Source of the DNA: Nostoc sp. NMS4
GTDB lineage: Bacteria; Cyanobacteriota; Cyanobacteriia; Cyanobacteriales; Nostocaceae
DNA length: 46,212 bases
NCBI RefSeq assembly: GCF_017115095.1
Contig: NZ_JABXKI010000073.1
Coordinates: 1 to 46,212, forward strand
Direction: 5' to 3'
Positions within the stretch are counted from its first letter, which is position 1; the number at the start of each line of letters is the position of its first letter. A program made the translations under genes and the position numbers. This document shows, piece after piece, positions 35,397 to 42,597 of this stretch. The notes beneath the pieces were generated by a model. It searched no databases. It worked only from the letters and a program-made list of their open reading frames with translations, and had not been told where the DNA came from.

Positions 35397-36659
35397 TCAC
35401 TCAGAAACAGAACAATAGCGACCGTCAATGTAACTATCTTCATCTTCTGCTTTCTGATTATTTGCCAAAACACGAACATCCAAATCAGAGAATTTCTCAA
35501 TCATTTCCTGAGATAAGAAGTTTTCTGAGATATTGAGAATATCAAGATTATTTATCGCAGAAAAATTCAGCAATTCTTCCGCACCAGCATCAATCAGCGT
35601 TCCCATTGAAAGGTCAAGTACGCTGATATAATCAAGAATTGGAGAACCTATAATAACGCTGACTATTTCATCGGTAAATTGGCTATTGCGTAATCCTAAA
35701 TAATTTAACTTGGGAAATTTTTCTGCAAAAATAATTGGATTTAAATCTTCAACCCAACAATCTCCGCCGTAATCTTCACTACCAAACCATAATTCTAAAT
35801 GTTCCAAGGCTGGCAGATTCATATTACAAATTTGTGCAACAGTATCCCGACTTAATCCCCCAGTTTCAACAATCAAGGCTTTGAGGTTATTATGTCGTAT
35901 TGGCGGACTAAATTGTAAACGATCGCCTCCACGAACTTGCAAAAATTCGAGTTTGTGATAAGCTTGTAAAATGGGACTTATATCGCTTTGTTGAATCCAA
36001 GATATTTCCGAATCCTCAGAAGTAATATCACCAATAAAAACAGCTTTGAGATTAGTTAAACGTTGTTTAGCATCAACTAAAGCTTGGACAATACTACTTG
36101 AATCAGTCTGTGATGTTTCTGCCCACAAACCAAACACTAAAGCTTCTAATTTGTCGGCATTGGGTTCTTGCAGAAGTCTACTAAGTTTACTGGGTAAATT
36201 CTCATGATTTTCATACTCAAACCTGAGAGCATAAGCATTGTTAACAGGTTCAACAATACCTACATTTACATCGAACTCTATAACTTGCCGATTAGCAAAT
36301 TGAGGAACATGATAACCTTGATACCCTTGATACTGGTTAAATCTCTCTTCCAAGTTCCAAGATTTATATGCTTGCAAAGCTTGTTTGACTTGCGGTTCTA
36401 CTTGTTGCTTCAATAGTCGATAAGCAAAACGCTGCACCAATCTCGATTTATCTTGCAATGCTTGAATTAATACATCCAACCCCGCATCACCATATTTCAA
36501 GGCTTCGCTAAGTGCAGCAACCCGCACTTGAGTCACAGGATTTGATAAACAACGTTTAACCCCCTCAATTCCTCCTAAAACAACTCCATCCACAGGAGGC
36601 GGAGATTGTCCTCCCAAGACTGCATCATAATCTCTGGGTTGATTTTGGTTCTCTGTCAT
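35397..36659 (-). CDS. LRR protein with DAVLGG N-terminal module, copy 4
   Basis: A 420-residue protein, first gene of the minus-strand arm. It has the module NQPRDYDAVLGGQSPPPVDG, VVLGGIEGVKRCL (residues 6-38), a HEAT-like segment (ALKYGDAGLDVLIQALQDKS, residues 50-70), and LRRs from about residue 215 (LPALEHLELWFGSE, FPKLNYLGLRNSQF, INNLDILNISENFL). A Glu/Asp-rich stretch near residue 405 precedes the tail GRYCSVSE. Its first 110 residues resemble those of the WD40 protein at 39441 more than chance would allow. It is transcribed divergently from the DUF2997 gene, sharing a 147-bp promoter region. Confidence 0.85.
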   Translation of the reverse strand: MTENQNQPRDYDAVLGGQSPPPVDGVVLGGIEGVKRCLSNPVTQVRVAALSEALKYGDAGLDVLIQALQDKSRLVQRFAYRLLKQQVEPQVKQALQAYKSWNLEERFNQYQGYQGYHVPQFANRQVIEFDVNVGIVEPVNNAYALRFEYENHENLPSKLSRLLQEPNADKLEALVFGLWAETSQTDSSSIVQALVDAKQRLTNLKAVFIGDITSEDSEISWIQQSDISPILQAYHKLEFLQVRGGDRLQFSPPIRHNNLKALIVETGGLSRDTVAQICNMNLPALEHLELWFGSEDYGGDCWVEDLNPIIFAEKFPKLNYLGLRNSQFTDEIVSVIIGSPILDYISVLDLSMGTLIDAGAEELLNFSAINNLDILNISENFLSQEMIEKFSDLDVRVLANNQKAEDEDSYIDGRYCSVSE

Positions 36660-36806
36660 GGTGCTTTACCTTTTGATTCTTTATTAGAATTCCCAAAAAT
36701 GCTACGCATACATCAATGCAAATAATTGCCGTTGACGGAAATTTAGTAGAACATAGAGATAATTGTGGCATTTCTAACACCCTGAAAAAATCAAGAAATT
36801 ATACTT
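36660..36806. promoter_or_regulatory. Divergent promoter region of the two arms of the system
   Basis: The 147-bp A+T-rich spacer between LRR copy 4 (minus) and DUF2997 (plus) must carry promoters for both arms. No operator or clear -10/-35 pair could be assigned. Confidence 0.45.
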
Positions 36807-37019
36807 ATGGCAGAGTATCAGAAAGTTGAGTATCGCATTGCTAAAGATGGTAAAATTACTGAAACAGTAATTGACGCTTCTGGTGCAGCTTGTACAAGCA
36901 CAACATCTGGAATCGAAAACGCTTTAGGAGAGGTAGAAACTCAAGAACTGCTTCCTGAATATTATGAGGGAGACGACAATGTGACTGGAACAGAACAACA
37001 GTCTCTCAAGCAAAAATAG
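36807..37019 (+). CDS. DUF2997 domain protein
   Basis: A 70-residue acidic protein of the DUF2997 family: YQKVEYRIAKDGKITETVID, a single Cys in GAACTSTTSGIENALGEVE, then LLPEYYEGDD. The family is usually found next to DUF1257 (Ycf35) and a Ycf46-type ATPase in cyanobacteria. Those two genes are in this window but 7 kb away on the other strand. It is the first gene of the plus-strand arm and lies 44 bp before the GrpE-like gene. Biochemical function unknown. Confidence 0.85.
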   Translation: MAEYQKVEYRIAKDGKITETVIDASGAACTSTTSGIENALGEVETQELLPEYYEGDDNVTGTEQQSLKQK

Positions 37020-37063
37020 GAGGGACTTAGACGATCGCAGATAACCTGTTACATATCTAAGGA

Positions 37064-37690
37064 ATGGGGATGTTTTCTATGGAAAGCCTTTTGGCGATCG
37101 CAATCGGATTTTTAGCGTTACTTTTGATTATTCCAGCAATTAGCGCTGCGATCGCCTCTCAATCAAACAGCCTAACTGACAAGTTACAGTTGGCGCGATC
37201 GCAAATTGAATTACTCGAAAATGAACTAAAAGCAACTCATCAAAATTACTTAGAGCTAGAGCAAAAGTTACACCAGCTTGTTTTGGAAAAAGCAGCACTG
37301 CATCAAGATGGCTTGCGACTGCATGAGGAATTGCAGCAGCAGCGTCTTGAACTGACAGACGAAATACGTTCTTCGACATTTGAGCAATTGCAGACATTGT
37401 TAACAAACTATCCCAGCATCCATCAGATGGTGCGCGTTAAGCCAGAATTACCTGCGAAAAATCTGCTTTCGATGTTTACGTCTTTAGATAACCTCCTCAA
37501 TAAATGGGGTTACGAACAGATAGGTAAACCTTGGGAACAAGTACCTTACAATCCGCAAATTCATCAACCAGACACTGCTGATATTGCTGAAGATGAGTTA
37601 GTTTATATCCGATTCATTGGTTATCAGCATCAAGGACGAATTCTTGTCCCTGCGAAAGTTAGCCGCACCTTACCGGGAGGGGGGAGGTGA
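37064..37690 (+). CDS. Membrane-anchored GrpE-like protein
   Basis: A 208-residue protein with one N-terminal membrane helix (about residues 7-32), a long coiled coil (residues 35-108: LTDKLQLARSQIELLENELK and onward) and a C-terminal globular part (130-205: VKPELPAKNLLSMFTSLDNL, GYEQIGKPWEQVPYNPQIHQ, GRILVPAKVSRTL). The last part matches the GrpE head that opens Hsp70 nucleotide sites. Directly downstream lies an Hsp70-family gene, so this is probably its dedicated exchange factor, tethered to the membrane. The alternative start is ATG 37079. The stop is near a heptamer repeat run. Confidence 0.8.
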   Translation: MGMFSMESLLAIAIGFLALLLIIPAISAAIASQSNSLTDKLQLARSQIELLENELKATHQNYLELEQKLHQLVLEKAALHQDGLRLHEELQQQRLELTDEIRSSTFEQLQTLLTNYPSIHQMVRVKPELPAKNLLSMFTSLDNLLNKWGYEQIGKPWEQVPYNPQIHQPDTADIAEDELVYIRFIGYQHQGRILVPAKVSRTLPGGGR

Positions 37691-37699
37691 GGGGGCAAT

Positions 37700-37797
37700 C
37701 AATTCAAAATTCAAAATTCAAAATTCAAAATTAAAGAACTTCTGCCTCCTGTCTCCTCTTTCCCAATGCCCAATGACAAATGACAAATGACAAATGA
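37700..37797 (+). repeat. Two short tandem heptamer runs
   Basis: ATTCAAA repeated four times (37702-37729) and TGACAAA repeated three times (37774-37794). The second run directly supplies the ATG of the Hsp70 gene. Confidence 0.9.
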
Positions 37798-39353
37798 CTA
37801 CAGTAATAATTGATTTTGGTACTAGCAATACTGTTGTTTGTACTACTGATTTGATTACGCAAAAACCACGGACATTGAGATTTGAATCGATGTCGCGCCG
37901 CTTTGAGGTTGGGGCAGAACAAGTTAGCGTTGTACCCAGTTTAGTATTTGTGGAAGGGCGCGATCGCATTTCTTTTGGTGAATCTGTACGCGCCAAACGC
38001 TTAGGGTTTGCCCAGCCGGAACGCTGTTTTAGAGCTTTTAAACGCGATTTGGCAGCAGATTTTGTCCCACCTCCCCGACAGTTGGATGGTAATAGTTATA
38101 GCGCTGAGGTGGTTTCGGAACTGTTTCTCAAGGAAATTTGGCAACAGGTTGAACAGCAATTACAACCCACTAGCGTTATTTTCACAGTTCCCGTCGGTGC
38201 ATTTGAGCGATATCTTGACTGGTTCCGCAACTTGGGCGACAAGTTAAATATTCCCGCAGTGCAAATTGTCGATGAATCTACCGCAGCCGCCCTTGGTTAT
38301 GCTGTCAAGCATCCTGGGGCTGTAGTTTTGGTGGTTGATTTTGGCGGCGGTACTCTAGATTTAAGTTTAGTACGAACTGTCAGCGCTGAATCTGAACAGC
38401 AAGTAGTGCGTGCCGAAGTTATCGCTAAATCCGATGCTTTTATTGGCGGCGTAGATATTGATACATGGATTGTCGAACATTACCTGCAAAAAATCGGTTC
38501 CTCCCGTGCTGATGTTGGAGAAATCGGCTTTATGAATTTGCTGGAAGTAGCAGAAAGGGTAAAAATTCAAATTTCGGCAACAGATGAGGCGAAAGAAAGT
38601 TGGTTTGATGACGAAAATTTTATGTCCCATGAATTGCAATTACATCGGGACGAATTAGGCGAAATTTTAGAAAATCAACAATTATTAGAACAGCTAAGAC
38701 AAACCCTAGATGAAGTATTAGCGATCGCACTTGCTAAAGGTATCAGCAAATCTACAATTGAACAGGTTTTATTAGTGGGTGGTACTTGTCAAATTCCCGC
38801 CGTGCAACAACTAGTAATTTCCTATTTTGGACGACAGAAGGTAAAGTTAGACAAACCCTTTGAAGCCGTCGCACATGGCGCATTAGCTTTAAGTGAAATG
38901 GCAGCAATTGATGATTACCTGCGCCACAGTTATGCTATTCGTCTTTGGGAACCCCACAGCAAAAGTTATTCTTATTTAACTTTAATTGAAAAAGGGGCAA
39001 AGTATCCAGGAGCGCGTTCTGAAGCTTTAACTCTGCAAGTCGCCACAGAGGGACAGCGAGAAATTCGCCTTGATATTGGGGAAGTAGCAGAAGTTTCCCA
39101 AGCGGAAGTTTATTACGATACTCAAGGAAGGATGACGAGTAGCCAATTAGTCAAACAAGATAGTTATCGCTCTTTGGAAACTCATCATCAACAGGTATGT
39201 GTCGCTCATATCGAACCGCCTGGACAAACGGGAATAGACCGAATACAAGCACAATTTGAAGTGAATGAACAACGGGTGTTAGTAGTGACAGTAAAGGATT
39301 TATTGACGGGGGAGATGTTAGTTGATAAGGGTGCGATCGCTAAACTCAAATAA
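37794..39353 (+). CDS. Hsp70 family protein
   Basis: A 519-residue member of the Hsp70/actin-like ATPase superfamily. The phosphate 1 motif is IIDFGTSNTVV at the N-terminus, and VDESTAAALGYA near residue 162 and VVDFGGGTLDLSLV near residue 180 are conserved. The adenosine motif is VLLVGGTCQIPAVQQL near residue 325. The part after residue 390 is a short beta-rich substrate-binding-like region, and the usual helical lid of DnaK is missing. Paired with the GrpE-like gene upstream and a WD40 gene downstream, it looks like a specialised chaperone rather than housekeeping DnaK. The start ATG lies in a TGACAAA repeat. Confidence 0.87.
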   Translation: MTTVIIDFGTSNTVVCTTDLITQKPRTLRFESMSRRFEVGAEQVSVVPSLVFVEGRDRISFGESVRAKRLGFAQPERCFRAFKRDLAADFVPPPRQLDGNSYSAEVVSELFLKEIWQQVEQQLQPTSVIFTVPVGAFERYLDWFRNLGDKLNIPAVQIVDESTAAALGYAVKHPGAVVLVVDFGGGTLDLSLVRTVSAESEQQVVRAEVIAKSDAFIGGVDIDTWIVEHYLQKIGSSRADVGEIGFMNLLEVAERVKIQISATDEAKESWFDDENFMSHELQLHRDELGEILENQQLLEQLRQTLDEVLAIALAKGISKSTIEQVLLVGGTCQIPAVQQLVISYFGRQKVKLDKPFEAVAHGALALSEMAAIDDYLRHSYAIRLWEPHSKSYSYLTLIEKGAKYPGARSEALTLQVATEGQREIRLDIGEVAEVSQAEVYYDTQGRMTSSQLVKQDSYRSLETHHQQVCVAHIEPPGQTGIDRIQAQFEVNEQRVLVVTVKDLLTGEMLVDKGAIAKLK

Positions 39354-39440
39354 TCTTATCTTTGCGCCTTTGCGGTTCGTTTAAAAAAGAACTGTAATCA
39401 AAAATGGGAATACTAATAATAGTAAAGTGGTAAAAATGCA

Positions 39441-41048
39441 ATGACAGAGAATCAGAATCAACCTAAAGAATATGATGCTGTACTTGGTGGACAATTACCA
39501 CCACCTATTCATGGCTTAGTTTTAGGCGGAATAGAGGGTGTAAAGAAGCGTTTGGTTAGTATATCTTTTGAACAAAGAATTGCGGCGCTAGAAGATGCAC
39601 TCAATTATGGAGAAGCAGGTTTAGAATTACTAATTCAGACTTTGACAGATGTATCACCAGAAGTACAACAAACCGCTGAAAATTTGCTTTTCCAGCATCG
39701 GACAGAACCAAGAGTAAAACAAGCACTACACGAGTATGATCCTTGGCTACTTTTTGAATGTCTGCAAACAATCATCGGACACACAGATGATGTTGATAGC
39801 GTAATCATCAACCCTGATGGGCAAACTATTTTTAGTTGCAGTAGTGGCAAAACAATTCGACTATGGAGTTTATCACAAAGACAGGAAATCTCTACTTTGC
39901 AGGGACATTCCAGAGGTATCAATTCTATTGCTATTCACCCTAATGGGCAAATTCTCGCAAGCGGTAGTTATGATGAGACGATTAAACTTTGGGATGTCGA
40001 GACAAGACAAGAACTCCGTACACTCACAGCACACTCTGGTGGAGTTCATGCGATCGCCATTAGTCCAGATAGTCGAACTTTAATCAGTGGTGGTGCAGAC
40101 AATACTGTTAAAGTATGGGATTTTCAGACGGGAAATTTACTTCGCACTTTAAATGGTCATTCAGAAGCTGTTTATGCTGTTACCTTTCACCCTGATGGAC
40201 AAACTATTGTCAGTAAAAGTGATGATAAAACTCTAAAGCTGTGGTGTTTTGATACAGGGAAGGAACTTTACACCCTGCCTACTGGATCTTCAGGTGGGCG
40301 TACATCTTTAGCTTTTAGCCCCGATGGGCAGATATTAGTTAGTGCTTGTCGTGAAACACTAAAGCTGTGGGATTGGTCAAACAAACAGGAACTTCACGTT
40401 TTGAGAGGATATTTAGACTATATTCAATATCTTACTTTCAGTTCGGGAGGAATTAATAGCTTTGCTATTAGTCCTTATGGTCAATTGCTTGCTTGTAATA
40501 TTATAAATCAACGGATGATATTAGTGTGTGATTTACAAGTAAAAGAGCAATTAAATACACTGAAAGAACCTCATCATAGCGCTTATAGTCATTGCCTTGC
40601 ACTTATACCAAATAAACAAATTCTTGTCGATGCTAATCTTCATCTTCTTGATCTATGGAATTTAGATACAGGAAGACTAACCCGTACTCTAACAGCACAT
40701 TCTCAGAATTTTAAGTCTATTGCAATTAGTTCAGATGGAGAAACTTTAGTTACTGGTGATAAGAACAGTATAATTAAAGTTTGGGTTTTGCCTACAAGAG
40801 AGGAAAAACTTACCATAAATGCACAATCAGGTAGTATTCTGTGTGTTGCTATCAGTCCAGATGGACAAAATCTAATCAGCGGTTGTGAGGATGGCACCAT
40901 GAAAGTATGGGACTTACAGACAGGGCGGAGAAAAGCCATTTTCAACGGACATACAGATGGGGTTTATTTTGTCGCTATTAGCGCTGATGGGCAAACTCTT
41001 ATTAGCGGTAGTGTAGATGGGACTATTAAAATATGGGGAATGCCATAA
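39441..41048 (+). CDS. WD40 repeat protein with DAVLGG N-terminal module, copy 1
   Basis: A 535-residue protein. Residues 6-38 are the module shared with the LRR proteins (NQPKEYDAVLGGQLPPPIHG, LVLGGIEGVKKRL). Residues 45-108 are HEAT-like (ALEDALNYGEAGLELLIQTL). From residue 112 about ten WD40 repeats follow (GHTDDVDSV...IRLWSL, GHSRGINSI...IKLWDV, up to GHTDGVYFV...IKIWGM); repeats 5-7 are degenerate. Ten blades would exceed a single seven-blade propeller, so two propellers are possible. Downstream of the Hsp70 gene on the same strand (87-bp gap, with a repeat). It is presumably a protein-interaction scaffold. Confidence 0.88.
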   Translation: MTENQNQPKEYDAVLGGQLPPPIHGLVLGGIEGVKKRLVSISFEQRIAALEDALNYGEAGLELLIQTLTDVSPEVQQTAENLLFQHRTEPRVKQALHEYDPWLLFECLQTIIGHTDDVDSVIINPDGQTIFSCSSGKTIRLWSLSQRQEISTLQGHSRGINSIAIHPNGQILASGSYDETIKLWDVETRQELRTLTAHSGGVHAIAISPDSRTLISGGADNTVKVWDFQTGNLLRTLNGHSEAVYAVTFHPDGQTIVSKSDDKTLKLWCFDTGKELYTLPTGSSGGRTSLAFSPDGQILVSACRETLKLWDWSNKQELHVLRGYLDYIQYLTFSSGGINSFAISPYGQLLACNIINQRMILVCDLQVKEQLNTLKEPHHSAYSHCLALIPNKQILVDANLHLLDLWNLDTGRLTRTLTAHSQNFKSIAISSDGETLVTGDKNSIIKVWVLPTREEKLTINAQSGSILCVAISPDGQNLISGCEDGTMKVWDLQTGRRKAIFNGHTDGVYFVAISADGQTLISGSVDGTIKIWGMP

Positions 41049-41211
41049 GGGTAGAAAAAAGTGCGATCGCACTTCTGTATTTGAAAAAATTATCCCATAG
41101 AAAGCGTATTTATGAAATTAGGTGATTATAGCGATCGCACTCAACAATATTATCATATAACTAAGATACAAATTACCACAAGAACTGCAATTTTACTCAA
41201 AAAACCATCAA

Positions 41212-42132
41212 ATGATTGACCACGAATGCGCTTCGCGCACGCTACGCGAACGCCTATTTAAAGAACTTCTTTCCAACTTCTTCCCAGAGTTTATCGAGCT
41301 ATTTTTCCCAGATATAAGTGCTTATTGGGAGAGAGATTCAATAGAGTTTTTGCCACAAGAGGTATTCACAGATGTGACTGAGGGAGAACGGAAAATACTC
41401 GATATAGTTCTGCAAGTCTCAGTTAGAAACCAAGATACTTTATTTATCATTCACACTGAACATCAATCTTATTCTCAAACTAACTTCAATCAGCGAATGT
41501 TTACATATTTCGCTCGACTGCACGAAAAATATGCCCTCCCAGTGTACCCGATAGTCATTTATTCTCATGACTCTCCCCAAACACCAGAACCGAACTCTTA
41601 TCGCATCGATTTTCCCCACAAGCGGGTGCTGGAATTTAATTATGAAGTTGTCCAGCTAAATCAATTAAAATGGCAGGATTTCGTCAATCAGAGAAATCCT
41701 GTAGCCAGCGCTTTGATGGCGAAAATGCAGATTGATGTTCAAGAACGCCCAACAGTAAAGCTAATGTCGCTACAATTGCTAGCGAATTTGGGACTCAATC
41801 CCGCACAAATCCAGTTAATTTCTGGCTTTATTGATACATATCTCGATTTGAATGCTCAAGAAGAAATCATGTTTCAAGAACAACTTGCTAGTATTGAACC
41901 AAAGCAGGAGGAAAGAGTTATGCAAATCGTCACCAGTTGGATGAGACAAGGTATACAGCAAGGAGAATTGACGCTGATTTTACGCCAACTAAACCGCCGT
42001 ATAGGTGAAGTGAATCCGCAGTTACAAGAACGTATTCAAACTTTGTCAACAGATGAGTTAGAAAATTTGGGAGAAGCTTTACTAGATTTTACAACTACTG
42101 CTGATTTAGAAGCTTGGTTTGAGAGTAGATAA
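41212..42132 (+). CDS. Rpn-family nuclease-like protein with DUF4351
   Basis: A 306-residue protein of the recombination-promoting nuclease / PD-(D/E)xK transposase-like group common in cyanobacteria. The core has FPEFIELFFPD, an acidic KILDIVLQVSV, the E-x-Q site in IIHTEHQS near residue 85, and FNQRMFTYFARLHEKY. Residues 237-306 are a DUF4351 domain (MQIVTSWMRQGIQQGEL ... LEAWFESR). Near the N-terminus, an in-frame 24-bp insertion derived from a genome repeat changes the expected MIDHERLFKELL to MIDHECASRTLRERLFKELL. It is situated between two WD40 genes of the system; relatedness to that system is unproven. Confidence 0.82.
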   Translation: MIDHECASRTLRERLFKELLSNFFPEFIELFFPDISAYWERDSIEFLPQEVFTDVTEGERKILDIVLQVSVRNQDTLFIIHTEHQSYSQTNFNQRMFTYFARLHEKYALPVYPIVIYSHDSPQTPEPNSYRIDFPHKRVLEFNYEVVQLNQLKWQDFVNQRNPVASALMAKMQIDVQERPTVKLMSLQLLANLGLNPAQIQLISGFIDTYLDLNAQEEIMFQEQLASIEPKQEERVMQIVTSWMRQGIQQGELTLILRQLNRRIGEVNPQLQERIQTLSTDELENLGEALLDFTTTADLEAWFESR

Positions 42133-42368
42133 GTACGAAGGAAAGAGTTATGCAAATCGTCACCAGTTGGATGAGACAAGGTATACAGCAAGGCGAATTG
42201 AAGATGATTTTACGCTTGCTTAACCGCCGTATAGATGAAGTGAATCCGCAATTACAAGAACGTATTCAAACTTTGTCAACAAATGAGTTAGAAACTTTGG
42301 GAGAGGCTTTACTAGATTTTACAACTACTGCTGATTTAGAAGCTTGGTTTGAGGCTAGATAGTTAGGG
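41909..42368 (+). repeat. 230-bp tandem duplication of the DUF4351 end
   Basis: Two adjacent copies (about 41909-42138 and 42139-42368) with a constant offset of 230 bp between their ATGs (41920 and 42150) and stops (42130 and 42360). They differ at a few scattered positions. Confidence 0.88.
42150..42362 (+). CDS. Stand-alone DUF4351 domain (duplicate of the upstream gene's 3' end)
   Basis: A 70-codon ORF, nearly identical to residues 237-306 of the Rpn-like protein: MQIVTSWMRQGIQQGELKMI to LEAWFEAR, with about 61 of 70 residues the same. It has its own ATG with AGGAAAGAG 4 bp upstream, so it could be translated as a free DUF4351 peptide; otherwise it is a pseudogene copy. It lacks the nuclease part. 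Confidence 0.65.
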   Translation: MQIVTSWMRQGIQQGELKMILRLLNRRIDEVNPQLQERIQTLSTNELETLGEALLDFTTTADLEAWFEAR

Positions 42369-42476
42369 TTTTTCCCTCTTTTCTAGATGAAGGGGTTAAG
42401 AGCGATCGCTCAAAATTTATCAAGCCAATAGTAGCGATGGCAAATTAAATAAGCTAGTTTCAAAAGTAAAAGCACG

Positions 42477-42560
42477 ATGTCAAAAAAGTCCAATCGACCA
42501 AGACTTTATGATGCTGTCCTTGTAGGTAAAATTCCAAATAAGTGCGATCGCATTTCCTGA
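42477..42560 (+). pseudogene. 27-codon relic or mini-gene of the DAVLGG module
   Basis: ATG 42477 to TGA 42558-42560 reads MSKKSNRPRLYDAVLVGKIP and then NKCDRIS. This aligns with the start of the WD40 and LRR proteins (NQPREYDAVLGGKNPPP) but stops soon after, where a HIP1-containing sequence cuts in. It lies 37 bp before the next full member. It is either the remnant of a further family gene or an independent short peptide. Confidence 0.65.
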
Positions 42561-42597
42561 ATTGGGAATACTGGTATTAGAGTCGAGGAAGAGAATT

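Noticed and set aside
37140-37406. 88-codon minus-strand frame in the GrpE-like gene
   Set aside because: Antisense shadow of the coiled-coil coding sequence.
37700-37797. Short tandem repeats considered as a CRISPR array
   Set aside because: Units are 7 bp with no spacers; they are heptamer repeats typical of Nostoc genomes.
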